Below are positions 17,167 through 26,247 of a DNA stretch of 39,134 bases, piece after piece. Source of the stretch: an uncultured bacterium (GTDB lineage Bacteria > Planctomycetota > UBA8108 > UBA1146). The notes below the pieces were generated by a model. It saw only the letters and a program-made list of their open reading frames with translations. It did not search any database and was not told where the DNA came from. The first letter of the stretch is position 1. The number at the start of each line of letters is the position of its first letter. The DNA lies in NCBI GenBank assembly GCA_937876125.1, contig CALEHF010000445.1, positions 1 to 39,134 of the forward strand, written 5' to 3'. A program made the translations under genes and the position numbers.

Positions 17167-18159
17167 TTATCGGTGCCGTACGAGGTGCGCCATCGAGACC
17201 CCCAGCTTCTCGCGATGGGGCTCGATATCGGCGAGGAATCGGCGCCCGTCCTGCACATAGCCGGCGGTCTTCTTCAGGTCAGGGAGGTGCCCGATCCACC
17301 ACCGATTGAAGAGGCGCATATGGAGCTCGCGCACGTACTTCGCGGTCATCGAGGCGAGGGCGGTGGGGAACGACTTGTCCTCGCCCTCCTTCTCGAAATG
17401 GATTTCGAGGGTGCGGGTGCCTCCGCGCTGTTCGATCCGATACGCCTGACTCTCCCGATCCTGCTCGAGGACCTGAAAGCGCGTGTCGGGAAAGAGCGGG
17501 GCGAGAAAGGGCCCATAGCGCTGCCGGCCGCCGAGCCGATCGCTCCACGCCTCGGCGTGGGTCCGCTCGGGGTGCCGCCAGAGCCAGGAGAGAAAACGGC
17601 CGATCGCCCACGCGTTCACATCCCCCTTGGTGCCGTGCTGCTCGAGCGCCCCGTTGAACTCGAGAACCTCGAGTGGAATGGCGCGCACCTCGGAGACCGC
17701 CATTTCGGCCCGATCGAGGGCGCGTTCGAGTTTACGGATCTTTCCCGTGAGGGTGAGCGGTGAGGCGCTCACGGGGAGCTCGAGATCGGCGCCCTCGTAC
17801 CACGGATAGTCGGCGAGGTACTGGCCGCGCCCCACGGTGAGATGTTCGATCAGCTCGAGGAAGGTCTTCGGCGGTTCGGCGGGCTGGCCGAGGCGCCCGC
17901 GCTCCATCGCGATGAAGCCGAGCACTCCCTCTTCGAGGCCGGATAAATCGCCGGTCGCGGGGCGGTGCAGCCTCTTCGAATCGGCGACCGCGATCCCCTT
18001 CTTGTCCCGGCTCGGAGGTGTCGCCGCGGGGGCGAGGGCGGTCCAGGGCAGGTCCGGGGCGATGGCGACCCGGCTCTCGAGGGTGGCGAGGCCGATCACC
18101 AGGGGGCCGAGCAGAGGACCGTAGCCCGCCTCATCGAGACCCGACAGCCAGTGTTGCAT
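17167..18159 (-). CDS. RNase HII-like (RNase H fold) protein, divergent
   Basis: A 330-aa protein beginning with a near-match to the RNase HII signature: SGLDEAGYGPLLGPLVIG (residues 6-23), with D9 and E10 as the first catalytic acids. VADSKRLHRP corresponds to the DSKKLS motif, and SMTAKYVRELHM to the SILAKVxRD helix. It is much longer than normal RNase HII (about 200 aa) and has Tyr where RNase HII has the conserved Arg of AGRGP, which helps recognise the RNA-DNA junction. It probably binds or cuts nucleic-acid hybrids, but the specificity may differ. The ATG at 18159 follows GGAGGGA. It is divergent from the amidinohydrolase gene. Confidence 0.7.
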   Translation of the reverse strand: MQHWLSGLDEAGYGPLLGPLVIGLATLESRVAIAPDLPWTALAPAATPPSRDKKGIAVADSKRLHRPATGDLSGLEEGVLGFIAMERGRLGQPAEPPKTFLELIEHLTVGRGQYLADYPWYEGADLELPVSASPLTLTGKIRKLERALDRAEMAVSEVRAIPLEVLEFNGALEQHGTKGDVNAWAIGRFLSWLWRHPERTHAEAWSDRLGGRQRYGPFLAPLFPDTRFQVLEQDRESQAYRIEQRGGTRTLEIHFEKEGEDKSFPTALASMTAKYVRELHMRLFNRWWIGHLPDLKKTAGYVQDGRRFLADIEPHREKLGVSMAHLVRHR

Positions 18160-18359
18160 CGATGTCCCTCCCCGCCTGCTGACGCGCCGATCTGCTGCCA
18201 TCCGGCCCGACTCGGGTCTTTCCGTCAACCGTACAGCGCCACAGAAGCGCTATTCCATCGCCCCGCTCGCTCGATGGAGCGCAGGCGGCGACATCCCCCG
18301 GAGCATGTTATTCTTCTTCGGAGCCCAGTCCCCGTGGCGGCTTCGTGGAGGAGAACAGC

Positions 18360-19352
18360 GTGAAGCACACGCAGACCACATCCCGGATCTTGATGATTCG
18401 CCCGGCAGCCTTTGGGCCGAACGCTGACACTCTGGCGACGAATTCGTTCCAGGGGAAGCCGATCGGCAACCCGGAGCAGATTCACAGCCAGGCGCTGGCC
18501 GAGTTCGATGTCTTCGTGGGCCGCATGCGGCAGTACGGCATCGAAGTGTTCGTGTTCGAGGACACCCTCGATCCGCCGACCCCGGATGCGATTTTTCCCA
18601 ACAACTGGTTCTCGACCCACTCCGACGGCACCGTGGTCATGTACCCGATGCAGCCGAGGTCAAGGCGCGGAGAGCGAAGACCCGACCTGTTCGACTCGCT
18701 CGCCGAGGATCACTTCTTCCAAATCGCGCGGTTCATCGATTTCACCGACGGGGAATCCGCTGGGCTGTTCCTCGAGGGGACCGGAAGCTTGGTCCTCGAT
18801 CGGCTGGGCTGCATCGGATACGCCGCCCTGTCCGCGCGCACTCGCGCGCCGGTTCTCGAGCGATTTGCAGGTGCGTTCGAGTACGAGATCGTGTCGTTCC
18901 GTGCGAGTGACCGAGGGCTGCCGATCTACCACACAAACGTCATGCTCTCCTTGGGGCGCACCTTCGCGGTGCTCGCCGAGGAGACGATCGACGACCCCGC
19001 TGAGCGCGAGCTCGTGAAGTCGAAGCTGCGCGAAGGGGGGCGTCGGATCATCCGCATCAGCCGTGAGCAGTGCCGGGCCTTCGCGGGCAATGTCCTCGAG
19101 CTGAAGAATGGCAAGGGCGAGCCGATCATCGTCCTCTCGGCCCAGGCGTGGGGCGCGCTCGACGAGCGCAGCCAGGCGAAGCTCAAGGAGCACGGTCAGA
19201 TCTTGACCGCCAAGATTCCGACGATCGAGCAGTTCGGCGGGGGCAGCGTCCGCTGCATGATCGCTGAACTCTTCCTCCCGAAGTTCACTGGCCGCCCGGA
19301 AAGCCATATCCGGAAGCGGAGCTCCACTGGCGGCGTATCTCACCAAGGGTGA
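18360..19352 (+). CDS. ctlX: CtlX-type amidinohydrolase (guanidino-group modifying enzyme family)
   Basis: A 330-aa member of the amidinotransferase/arginine deiminase superfamily, closest by motif to the CtlX (citrulline utilisation hydrolase) group. Visible motifs are PDAIFPNNWFSTHSDG (D76, N81, H87), FLEGTGSLVLDR, the catalytic His region YHTNVML, and the nucleophile GGGSVRCM (C299). It probably hydrolyses an ureido or guanidino group such as that of citrulline or arginine; the substrate is inferred from family. GTG at 18360 is preferred because GGAGGAG lies six bases before it; a GTG at 18345 would add five residues. Its last 68 bases overlap the 3' end of the SpoU methyltransferase gene on the other strand. 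Confidence 0.85.
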   Translation: MKHTQTTSRILMIRPAAFGPNADTLATNSFQGKPIGNPEQIHSQALAEFDVFVGRMRQYGIEVFVFEDTLDPPTPDAIFPNNWFSTHSDGTVVMYPMQPRSRRGERRPDLFDSLAEDHFFQIARFIDFTDGESAGLFLEGTGSLVLDRLGCIGYAALSARTRAPVLERFAGAFEYEIVSFRASDRGLPIYHTNVMLSLGRTFAVLAEETIDDPAERELVKSKLREGGRRIIRISREQCRAFAGNVLELKNGKGEPIIVLSAQAWGALDERSQAKLKEHGQILTAKIPTIEQFGGGSVRCMIAELFLPKFTGRPESHIRKRSSTGGVSHQG

Positions 19353-19839
19353 TCCCCGCCGCGGTCGTCACGTTGTGACTGTGCTTCGAGCCGAACATCG
19401 GAATCTCCACCTCACCATCCGACAGATGGAGGACCTTCTCATCCACGCCCTCAGTCTCGTGGCCGAGCACCAGGGCGAGGGGGCGGGGAAAAGTGGTCTC
19501 GAAGATCGAAGCGCTGCGATCGGTCTGCTCGAGGCAGATCACGGGGACCCCTTGGTCGTGGAGGAGCCACACCGCCTTCGCCGGGTCGGCGAGGGACTCG
19601 TACTCGACGGTGTCTTCGGCCCCGAGTGAGATCTTCGCGATCTCGGGGCGAGGCGGGGACGGCGTGATCCCGCACAAGAAAATCTTCCGCACTCCGAAGC
19701 CATCGGCCAGTCGGAAGATTCCCCCGACGTTCGCCAAGCTGCGAATGTTGTCGAGGACCAGATAAAGGTGCTCTCGGGGGGCTTGCTCTCGTTCTGTGGC
19801 GTGCACCCGATGGTCGTCGAGCGTTCGTTTGCGACTCAC
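19285..19839 (-). CDS. SpoU/TrmH family RNA 2'-O-methyltransferase
   Basis: A 184-aa protein of the SPOUT class. Motif 1 is LDNIRSLANVGGIFRLADGF, motif 2 is ALVLGHETEGVD, and motif 3 is EIPMFGSKHSHNVTTAAGI. The last two form the trefoil-knot SAM site. It probably methylates a ribose 2'-OH in tRNA or rRNA; the short form without an N-terminal RNA-binding extension leaves the target open. It converges on the CtlX-type gene, with 68 bases of tail-to-tail overlap. Confidence 0.9.
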   Translation of the reverse strand: MSRKRTLDDHRVHATEREQAPREHLYLVLDNIRSLANVGGIFRLADGFGVRKIFLCGITPSPPRPEIAKISLGAEDTVEYESLADPAKAVWLLHDQGVPVICLEQTDRSASIFETTFPRPLALVLGHETEGVDEKVLHLSDGEVEIPMFGSKHSHNVTTAAGITLGEIRRQWSSASGYGFPGGQ

Positions 19840-20136
19840 CGATCGACTCCCTCGGCTCCGACCGGAGCACTGCTCGAGACCTGAGACTCATCCTGGCGCA
19901 CCTCCTCGATTTGTCGAGATGCGAGGGAGCAAGGTATTCTTTCTGGGGTCCAGAAGCGACCGCGGAACTGACACTCTGTCGGAACAAGCGTATCGACCCT
20001 CAACCGACAACCTGGCGACCACCGTCCAAAGCTGCCTCTGCGCTCGCGGGAGCCCCGCCCCTCCCCGCATCGCGCCCGAGGTCGGTCTTGAGAGCGCCCG
20101 TTCGTCGCCGCGCTGGCGTCACACCGAGGGAGAAGT

Positions 20137-23100
20137 ATGCCGACCGAGCCCCGTCCTGACCGAGTCGACCGACGCGCCAGCACCGATGCCTCATTGGGAT
20201 CTGCTTCGAGCGTCGACCGCCGCCACCGATCGAAGCTCGAACGCGCCCTGCGGAGGATGCTCGCCGCGGACTCCTCCCCCCAGGTCCCTCTGCTCCTTTG
20301 GGTCTCCGGGCCACCGGGGTGCGGTCGCGCGACTCTCCTCCGGGAGATTCGCGGGAAGCACGAAGGGGATGGCGTGCGCTGGATCGAGGGGAGCGCGTTC
20401 CCCGGCACCGGAGAGATTCTCGAGCCGATCCTCCGCGGCGTGCGCGAATTGGTCAACGAGATGAAGTCCCTCGCCGACGGCGGCTTCGATCCCTGGCGCG
20501 ACGTGTGGAAGAAGACGGTCGACGTGCGCGCTCCGGCGCTCTGTCGCGTTCTTCCCGAGGTGCCCTGGGGTAAGAAGATCACGCCGTTCCCCGAGCTCGA
20601 GCCGCGCTTCGAGCGCAGCCGACTCCTCGATCACCTCGCCGGCCTGGTTCTCGACTACGCCGAGCACGCGCCCCTGGTCCTTCAGATCGATGGTGCGGAG
20701 TTTCTCGATGGCTTGAGTCGTGACGCGGTCGCGACCCTGGTCCGTGTGCTGCGCACCCGTCGCCACGGCCGCGTCGCGGGGCTTCCGTTGCCACCGCCGC
20801 CCCCCTTGGCGTTGGTCCTCGTGAGCGGGGAGCGCGAGACGCCCCCCCTCGAGGGGCCCGACGGCGAGATCCTGAACATTCCGGTTCGCGGTCTCGACCG
20901 ACGCGAGTTCGTGCGACTGATCGAATCGGAATACGGCGCGGAGCAACCGTTGTCGGTGATCGAGAAGCTGTACCAGCTCACCCGCGGCAACCGCTTCGAC
21001 ATCGAGCGCCGCATCTCCTGGGAGGCGCGCGAGTCGGATGGGGGAACCCCCGAAGACCGGGCAAAACGACTCCTCGAGTTCGGCAACTTCGATTCCGAGG
21101 TCGCAGCCCGGGTGCGCCGACGCGCCGCCCCCGAACGGGGCATGCTTCAGGCTCTCGCGGTGCTCGGCAAGCCGGTGAGCGTCACGATCCTCGAGCGCAT
21201 GTGCGGAATTCCCCGCGAAGAGGCAGCGTCGATGATCGGCCGGCTCGCCCGCGAGGAGTGGATCGTCTGCGACCAAGGGCGTGTGGTGCGCTTGAGCCAC
21301 GAGCGCCTCCGTTCCCCGATCTCAGACACACTCGACGATGACAGCCTCGAGGAGATCCACTGCCAGGCTGCCGAAGCGATCGCAGAGGAGTACTCAGGAC
21401 GCGAGAACCGTCGCTTCCAAGAGGTGTACTTCCATCAGGCGCGGGGTCGGAAGGATCTCGGTGCCCTCGAGGCCGCCTTTCATGGGGCCGAGGAAGCACT
21501 GCGCTTGTATGACTTCGAGGGTGCGATTGCGATCTACCGCGACCTCTTGCGCATGATCGGTAGTTCAGAGCCGGCTCAAGTGGAGCGGGGCATCGGGGCG
21601 ATCGCCGGAGTGCTGTGCGAGACCTCAAAAAAGGATGAAGCGCTGCTCGGCGCCCTCGAGAAGCTCCTCGAGAAGTCGGAGGACCACCTGACGCCTCCGG
21701 TGCGGGCAAGCCTCTGGCGGAGCCTCGGGCAAGTGGCGGGGACGTGGGGGCTCGGCACGCGCGAGCTCGATCTCTACCAGCGCGCCTTCCGCGCCTTGAG
21801 CGGATACGGGCGAACGCAGGAGCGGATCAAAGTGTATGCGTCCCTCGCACGGGCATTTCTCCACCGGCGTCGCCTCGACGAGACGATGAAGTACTGCCGC
21901 CAAGGCTTCGACCTGGTCAGCCTGGAGAAGCTCTCGAGCGATCCGGAGTTCCTCGAACTCTGCTTCGTGACCGAGCAAGTTCACTTCCATCGCAAGGAGT
22001 ACGTGGAGGCTCTCAGCTTCGAGGAGCGATATCTCAAGATTGCGACCCTCGATGGGTCGCCGATCTTGCAGATCGAGTCGCTCCTGAGGCTTGCCAACCT
22101 CCATGAGCAACGCGGAGAGTTCGAGTCCGCGCGGACGCGACTCCTCGAGTCGATCCCGATCGCGCGGGGGAGTGGCTCGCGTCTCCTCGAGGCACGAACT
22201 CAGGAGCGGATCGGTCACCTCCACGCGAAGAACGAAGAGTGGGTCGAGGCCAGAGACGCGTTCCAGCGAGCGTTCGAAGTGCAGTCAGAGATCGGGGATG
22301 AGCATCGTACGATTCGAATCCTCGGATCGATCGGTCTCGTCTCTCTCGCCTTGGGAAAGGTTCTCGAGGGGGCGCACGCGTTCCGTCTGTACGCCCTCTA
22401 CCACCAAGATCGAGTCCGCCCCGAGGTACCGCCGCCCTTGCCGGGATTCCCGGCGGAGTACCGCAATCGCTCCGAGCGCGACGAAGAGATTCGCCGGCTG
22501 TGGATCGAGGTGGAGCGCCCGGGTGCGACCCCGAAAAAACGCTGCCTCGCCCTTCAGCAGCTCGGCGATCTCCATCGCGATTGCGGAGAGATGGAAAAGG
22601 CGCGCAGCTGCCTGCGCGACGGTCTCCGTCTCGCCCTCGAGCATGATCTCGAGCCGTCGCGCTTCTACTTGCGCTTCGGCCGGCTGTCGCGCCTGTGCGG
22701 CGACGCGTCGCAAGCGCTCGCGTCGCTCCAAAAGGGGCTCGATGCGATGGCGACCGATCCCCAGCGCGATCGCGTGGCGGAGACGCTGGTGCAGGTCGGA
22801 CTGCTGCACTCCGATCGCGGCGACGCCAGAAAGGGGCTCACGTTCCTCGAGCGTGGTTTGCGCGCGTACCTCGAACTCGAGCACGAGGCGGGAGTCGCCC
22901 ATGTCTTGATCGAGATCTCGAGGGTTCTCCAGGTGCTCGGCGAGAACAAAGCAGCCGAAGGATTGGCGCGCGCCTCGATCACCCTCTGTGCGAGCCTCGA
23001 TCTGACGCGACTCGAAGGAGAAGCGTGGTTGGCTCTCGGTGCGTCACGCACTCACCTCTCGGTCGGCATGGATGAGTTCCATGCGGCGGGTGAGATCTTC

Positions 23101-23649
23101 ACGCGCCTCGGCGTGCTCGAAGCGCGGGCACGAGTGCTCCTTTCGGAAGCGGAGCTGCGCGAGAAAACAAAGGACTCGAGCGGAGCGCGTGCGCTCTGCC
23201 AAGAGGCAACAGAGATCTGCCGCGACCTTGGCCTCGAAGCATGGCTCGCGCGCTGCCTTGCGCTGCGCGGGAAGCTCGAGGGGAGTACGTCCCGAAACTT
23301 CTTGGCGGCGATCCGCTCGCTCGATTCGGCCCTCGGGCATGCGACTGCGGTGGGGGACCGACGTCTCGAGGCGCAGTGCCACCGCTTAGAGGCAGTCCTT
23401 TATCGGGAACGCGGGAGCGAGCCGGTCGCGAACGAGCACGACGAGAAGGCGGAGCTCCTCGAGCGACACCTCGCCGAGAATCACCCGTTCCTGAAGCCCC
23501 AGGCAGCGCCCATGAGTACTCCGAAAGCGGTTCGGGTGGCGGCTCCGAAAGCCGCGGCAAAGAGTTCACCCGTGAAAGCGCAGAAGGCGAGCCCCGACGC
23601 CGCCACCGGTGGAACACCGAACTCGAAAGAGAAGACGCCCGCCCCGTAA
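20137..23649 (+). CDS. AAA/STAND-type ATPase-like protein with long TPR array
   Basis: A 1170-aa cytoplasmic protein. Residues 30-290 resemble an AAA_16/STAND nucleotide-binding domain. The P-loop is SGPPGCGRATLL (57-68), in which the invariant Lys is Arg64 and the following Ser/Thr is Ala65. The Walker B strand is LVLQIDGAEFLD, with one canonical acid. A winged-helix-like segment (about 330-400) follows. Residues 410-1110 are a long array of TPR-like helical repeats, such as the segments around EALSFEERYLKIATLDG and LASLQKGLDAMA. The tail is low-complexity Lys/Ala/Pro. It looks like a signalling scaffold of the LuxR/MalT or kinase-associated kind, but without an obvious effector domain. GGGAGAAG precedes the ATG. 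A strong terminator follows. Confidence 0.8.
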   Translation: MPTEPRPDRVDRRASTDASLGSASSVDRRHRSKLERALRRMLAADSSPQVPLLLWVSGPPGCGRATLLREIRGKHEGDGVRWIEGSAFPGTGEILEPILRGVRELVNEMKSLADGGFDPWRDVWKKTVDVRAPALCRVLPEVPWGKKITPFPELEPRFERSRLLDHLAGLVLDYAEHAPLVLQIDGAEFLDGLSRDAVATLVRVLRTRRHGRVAGLPLPPPPPLALVLVSGERETPPLEGPDGEILNIPVRGLDRREFVRLIESEYGAEQPLSVIEKLYQLTRGNRFDIERRISWEARESDGGTPEDRAKRLLEFGNFDSEVAARVRRRAAPERGMLQALAVLGKPVSVTILERMCGIPREEAASMIGRLAREEWIVCDQGRVVRLSHERLRSPISDTLDDDSLEEIHCQAAEAIAEEYSGRENRRFQEVYFHQARGRKDLGALEAAFHGAEEALRLYDFEGAIAIYRDLLRMIGSSEPAQVERGIGAIAGVLCETSKKDEALLGALEKLLEKSEDHLTPPVRASLWRSLGQVAGTWGLGTRELDLYQRAFRALSGYGRTQERIKVYASLARAFLHRRRLDETMKYCRQGFDLVSLEKLSSDPEFLELCFVTEQVHFHRKEYVEALSFEERYLKIATLDGSPILQIESLLRLANLHEQRGEFESARTRLLESIPIARGSGSRLLEARTQERIGHLHAKNEEWVEARDAFQRAFEVQSEIGDEHRTIRILGSIGLVSLALGKVLEGAHAFRLYALYHQDRVRPEVPPPLPGFPAEYRNRSERDEEIRRLWIEVERPGATPKKRCLALQQLGDLHRDCGEMEKARSCLRDGLRLALEHDLEPSRFYLRFGRLSRLCGDASQALASLQKGLDAMATDPQRDRVAETLVQVGLLHSDRGDARKGLTFLERGLRAYLELEHEAGVAHVLIEISRVLQVLGENKAAEGLARASITLCASLDLTRLEGEAWLALGASRTHLSVGMDEFHAAGEIFTRLGVLEARARVLLSEAELREKTKDSSGARALCQEATEICRDLGLEAWLARCLALRGKLEGSTSRNFLAAIRSLDSALGHATAVGDRRLEAQCHRLEAVLYRERGSEPVANEHDEKAELLERHLAENHPFLKPQAAPMSTPKAVRVAAPKAAAKSSPVKAQKASPDAATGGTPNSKEKTPAP

Positions 23650-23677
23650 CCGGGCTGCCGCGAAAGATCGAATCAAC

Positions 23678-23720
23678 AATGGGGGGGTGATCGCGCGAGC
23701 GGTCGCTCCCCATTTTCTTC
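23678..23720 (+). terminator. Terminator of the AAA/TPR gene
   Basis: A G-rich arm AATGGGG (23678-23684) pairs with CCCCATT (23708-23714) around an inner imperfect stem, followed by TTCTTC. It lies about 30 bases after the stop codon. Confidence 0.7.
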
Positions 23721-23730
23721 GTCAACAGCC

Positions 23731-23781
23731 TCGCGCAAAAGAAGAGCGCCGCCCGACCCACGCTGGAATCGAGCGGCGCTC
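23731..23781 (-). terminator. Terminator of the sigma/regulator operon
   Basis: A 9-bp perfect GC stem (23744-23752 with 23773-23781) is followed on the minus strand by TTCTTTTG. It lies about 45 bases after the stop of the membrane regulator gene. Confidence 0.8.
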
Positions 23782-23823
23782 AAGGATTTGGATCGAGCTC
23801 AACAGCTGCGAGTCGCCATCGAT

Positions 23824-26247
23824 CTAACGCGGATTCACTTCGCCGAAACTGAGGTGGAGCCGCGCCCCCTCGAGCTCCCATTCGAACCCGTGGGTGAGAA
23901 TCGTCTCGCCGAGGAGCTGACGCAGCGTCGAGATGCCGCGTCTCCCTACGCGCTTCTCATCGAGAAGGCGAGAGTCGGCGAGCTCGGGGTCGACGGCGAT
24001 CGCGCCCGGCTCGACGAGGTCGATCGCCGCGAACAGCGAGCGGACCGTGATCGGGTGGTGGAGCACGATCGTCCCCTCCTCCCGGAGAGATGCGGCCAAG
24101 GCAGCCTTCTGCGTTGCGCGGGGCTCGAGAGTCACCCGCACCTTGTTCGTCGCTCCGCCGCGCAGGGGGATCGAGAGTCGCTTACGCTCGTAGCCCTTGG
24201 CTTCGACGATCAGATCGAACGGATCGGGGTGCAAGCTGATTTGGTACTGCCCCGCCTTGTCGGTCGAGTGGGTCGATCGCCCCATGGTCCGCGCCCGTTC
24301 GAACGTGATGTTGGCCCTCGGGATCGGGTTACCCGCCTCGTCTTCGACCAGGATCTGGAGGTTCGCGAGGAGGCTCTCGGCGTAGGGAAGGCGCACGACT
24401 TGCGCTCCATTTCCCGCCGAAAGAGAGACATCGCGGAAGCTCCGGATGATCATCGACGACCCCATACGCTTCGCGACCCCAAAGACGTAGTGACCCGCCG
24501 GGAGCTCGGGCAGTGTGAACTCGCCGCTTTCGTTGACCGGCGAGTACGCCCCCCGGCGCGCGGAGTAGGTGCCGCCCAAGTGGTAGGCCGCGACGAGGAA
24601 CTGACCCGACCGGACGGTGCCCTCTTCGGTGAGTTCTTCGGCGGGGAGATCGAGGTGCCCCTCGACGGTGACGGCCGGCGGAATCACGAGGTCGAGGTGG
24701 GCCTCTTCGCCCGCGGCGATCGTGAAGGTCTCTTCGAGCGCCGGGTAGACCCCTTCGGTCAGCATGACGCGAGCCCCGTACTCCCCGGGGGAGATACCCT
24801 CGAACCGCTCGCCCCTTGCGCCATTGATCCAGACCCGCTTGAGCAATCGCTCCTTCTGGGTCAGCTCTACGGAGACCGGATAGATCGCTTCGCCCGCCTC
24901 GTCGACGACGGAGACGGTGACGACCCCCGCGGTGGGTACCAGGAGAGTGACTGGGGTCTCACCAGTTTCGACCCACACAGCGACCGTCTCGATCTGCTCT
25001 CCTGAAGCGCGCATGAGGTACTGACCCGGTGGTAGGAACTCAAAGGAGAAGCTCCCTTCCTCGCCGCTCGTCGTGCGGGTTGCTTCGGTGGGGAGTGGCG
25101 AGCCATTGAAACTCGCGACCACCTCGACCACAGCCCCGACGATCGCTTGGCCCGTCACGTCGACCACGACCCCGGTCAGCGCTTCAGACTGGCGGAGGAC
25201 CAGGTCGACCTGGGTCCGTTCGTCTGGGGTGAAGGGGACGGTCACCGGCGCCGTGGGCTGAAATCCCTCGAACAGGGCGGTGATCTCGAGCCCCGAAACT
25301 CGAGTCTTCTCCGCCGCGACGAAGTCTTGCTCCCTCACAGTCTTGAGTTGGGCGTCTTCGAATGCCCAGGTCACCTGCGAGGCGACCTCCTCGGCAACAA
25401 TCAGCTGATCTTGTACGTCGCGCGCTGCTTCGTAGAGTTGCTTCTCCTTCGCAATGAGCTCGAACGAGACCGCCTCGACGCGATCCCTCGCCTCAAGCTC
25501 CACTCTCCCCAACTGCCGGGTCCGAAGTTCAGCTGCGACAACGGCTTCTTCGGCGAGCAGTCTCTCGGACGTCGTCGGAGAGGCGAAGTGGACGGAGCTG
25601 AGCACGTCGAGAGCGCGGAGTCTCTCCTCGATGAGGTGGTCGACAGGGACCACAGATCTGGCTTCCACGAACGTCGCAAGAGACGCCTCGTAATACCCGG
25701 CATCGTCCGCGATCGCGCTTAAGCGCTTCGAGGGGCTGCGACGTTGACCGGGAAGTTTGATCGAGACGCGAGCTCCCGCGACGGGGTCCCCGCGTTCGTT
25801 CCGAACCCAGCCGAACAGAGCGCCGGTGGCCACGTCCGAAGGCTCGGCGACCGTTTCCGGCTCGGGGGTGGCAGCGCCGGGGGCGGGGAGGTCGAAGGAA
25901 CTGGGATCGCTCGGGGTTTCGCTCGATGCGTCGCCGCTCGAGTCTGTGTCCCCTCCCGACGCGATCGGTGCGAACGAACCGGGTGAAGCGAGGTCGGAGT
26001 TCGATTTCTCCGAATCTCTCGATCCGCCGACGATTCCGCCGGCGAGCACCACGAGCACTCCGACGACGAGGAGTCCCGCGGCCCAGGCCGCGATGGGGAC
26101 CGAGCTCGACGTGGCGGGAGCGGCAGAACCCCCAACTCCAGCACCCCCCGCGAGCTGTCCGTCGATCGAGTCTTTGATCCTTTCGGTCAAGCCATCGGGG
26201 GCCGGCAAGTCCTTCCCCGACTCTAGAATGCGTTCGAGATCGTTCAT
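23824..26247 (-). CDS. Membrane-anchored regulator with carboxypeptidase-regulatory-like domains and STN-like C-terminus
   Basis: An 807-aa protein. Residues 1-35 are a cytoplasmic segment of the sort that could bind a sigma factor (MNDLERILESGKDL). Residues 50-74 are one transmembrane helix, followed by a Ser/Pro/Asp-rich linker. The extracytoplasmic part begins with a carboxypeptidase-regulatory-like beta-sandwich (GWVRNERGDPVAGARVSIKL) interrupted by a Glu/Arg/Ala-rich, probably coiled-coil insertion, then several more such domains (GVVVDVTGQAIVGAVVEVVA; LQILVEDEAGNPIPRANITF). The last 80 residues resemble a secretin/TonB short N-terminal (STN) domain. Its start overlaps the stop of the ECF sigma gene (ATGA). 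It probably senses an envelope or surface signal and controls the sigma factor. There is no HxxxCxxC zinc motif of classical anti-sigma factors. Confidence 0.72.
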   Translation of the reverse strand: MNDLERILESGKDLPAPDGLTERIKDSIDGQLAGGAGVGGSAAPATSSSVPIAAWAAGLLVVGVLVVLAGGIVGGSRDSEKSNSDLASPGSFAPIASGGDTDSSGDASSETPSDPSSFDLPAPGAATPEPETVAEPSDVATGALFGWVRNERGDPVAGARVSIKLPGQRRSPSKRLSAIADDAGYYEASLATFVEARSVVPVDHLIEERLRALDVLSSVHFASPTTSERLLAEEAVVAAELRTRQLGRVELEARDRVEAVSFELIAKEKQLYEAARDVQDQLIVAEEVASQVTWAFEDAQLKTVREQDFVAAEKTRVSGLEITALFEGFQPTAPVTVPFTPDERTQVDLVLRQSEALTGVVVDVTGQAIVGAVVEVVASFNGSPLPTEATRTTSGEEGSFSFEFLPPGQYLMRASGEQIETVAVWVETGETPVTLLVPTAGVVTVSVVDEAGEAIYPVSVELTQKERLLKRVWINGARGERFEGISPGEYGARVMLTEGVYPALEETFTIAAGEEAHLDLVIPPAVTVEGHLDLPAEELTEEGTVRSGQFLVAAYHLGGTYSARRGAYSPVNESGEFTLPELPAGHYVFGVAKRMGSSMIIRSFRDVSLSAGNGAQVVRLPYAESLLANLQILVEDEAGNPIPRANITFERARTMGRSTHSTDKAGQYQISLHPDPFDLIVEAKGYERKRLSIPLRGGATNKVRVTLEPRATQKAALAASLREEGTIVLHHPITVRSLFAAIDLVEPGAIAVDPELADSRLLDEKRVGRRGISTLRQLLGETILTHGFEWELEGARLHLSFGEVNPR

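Noticed and set aside
23741..23781. Possible attachment site or IS end at the GC-rich inverted repeat
   Set aside because: Its position after a stop codon and the T-rich minus-strand tail identify it as an intrinsic terminator.
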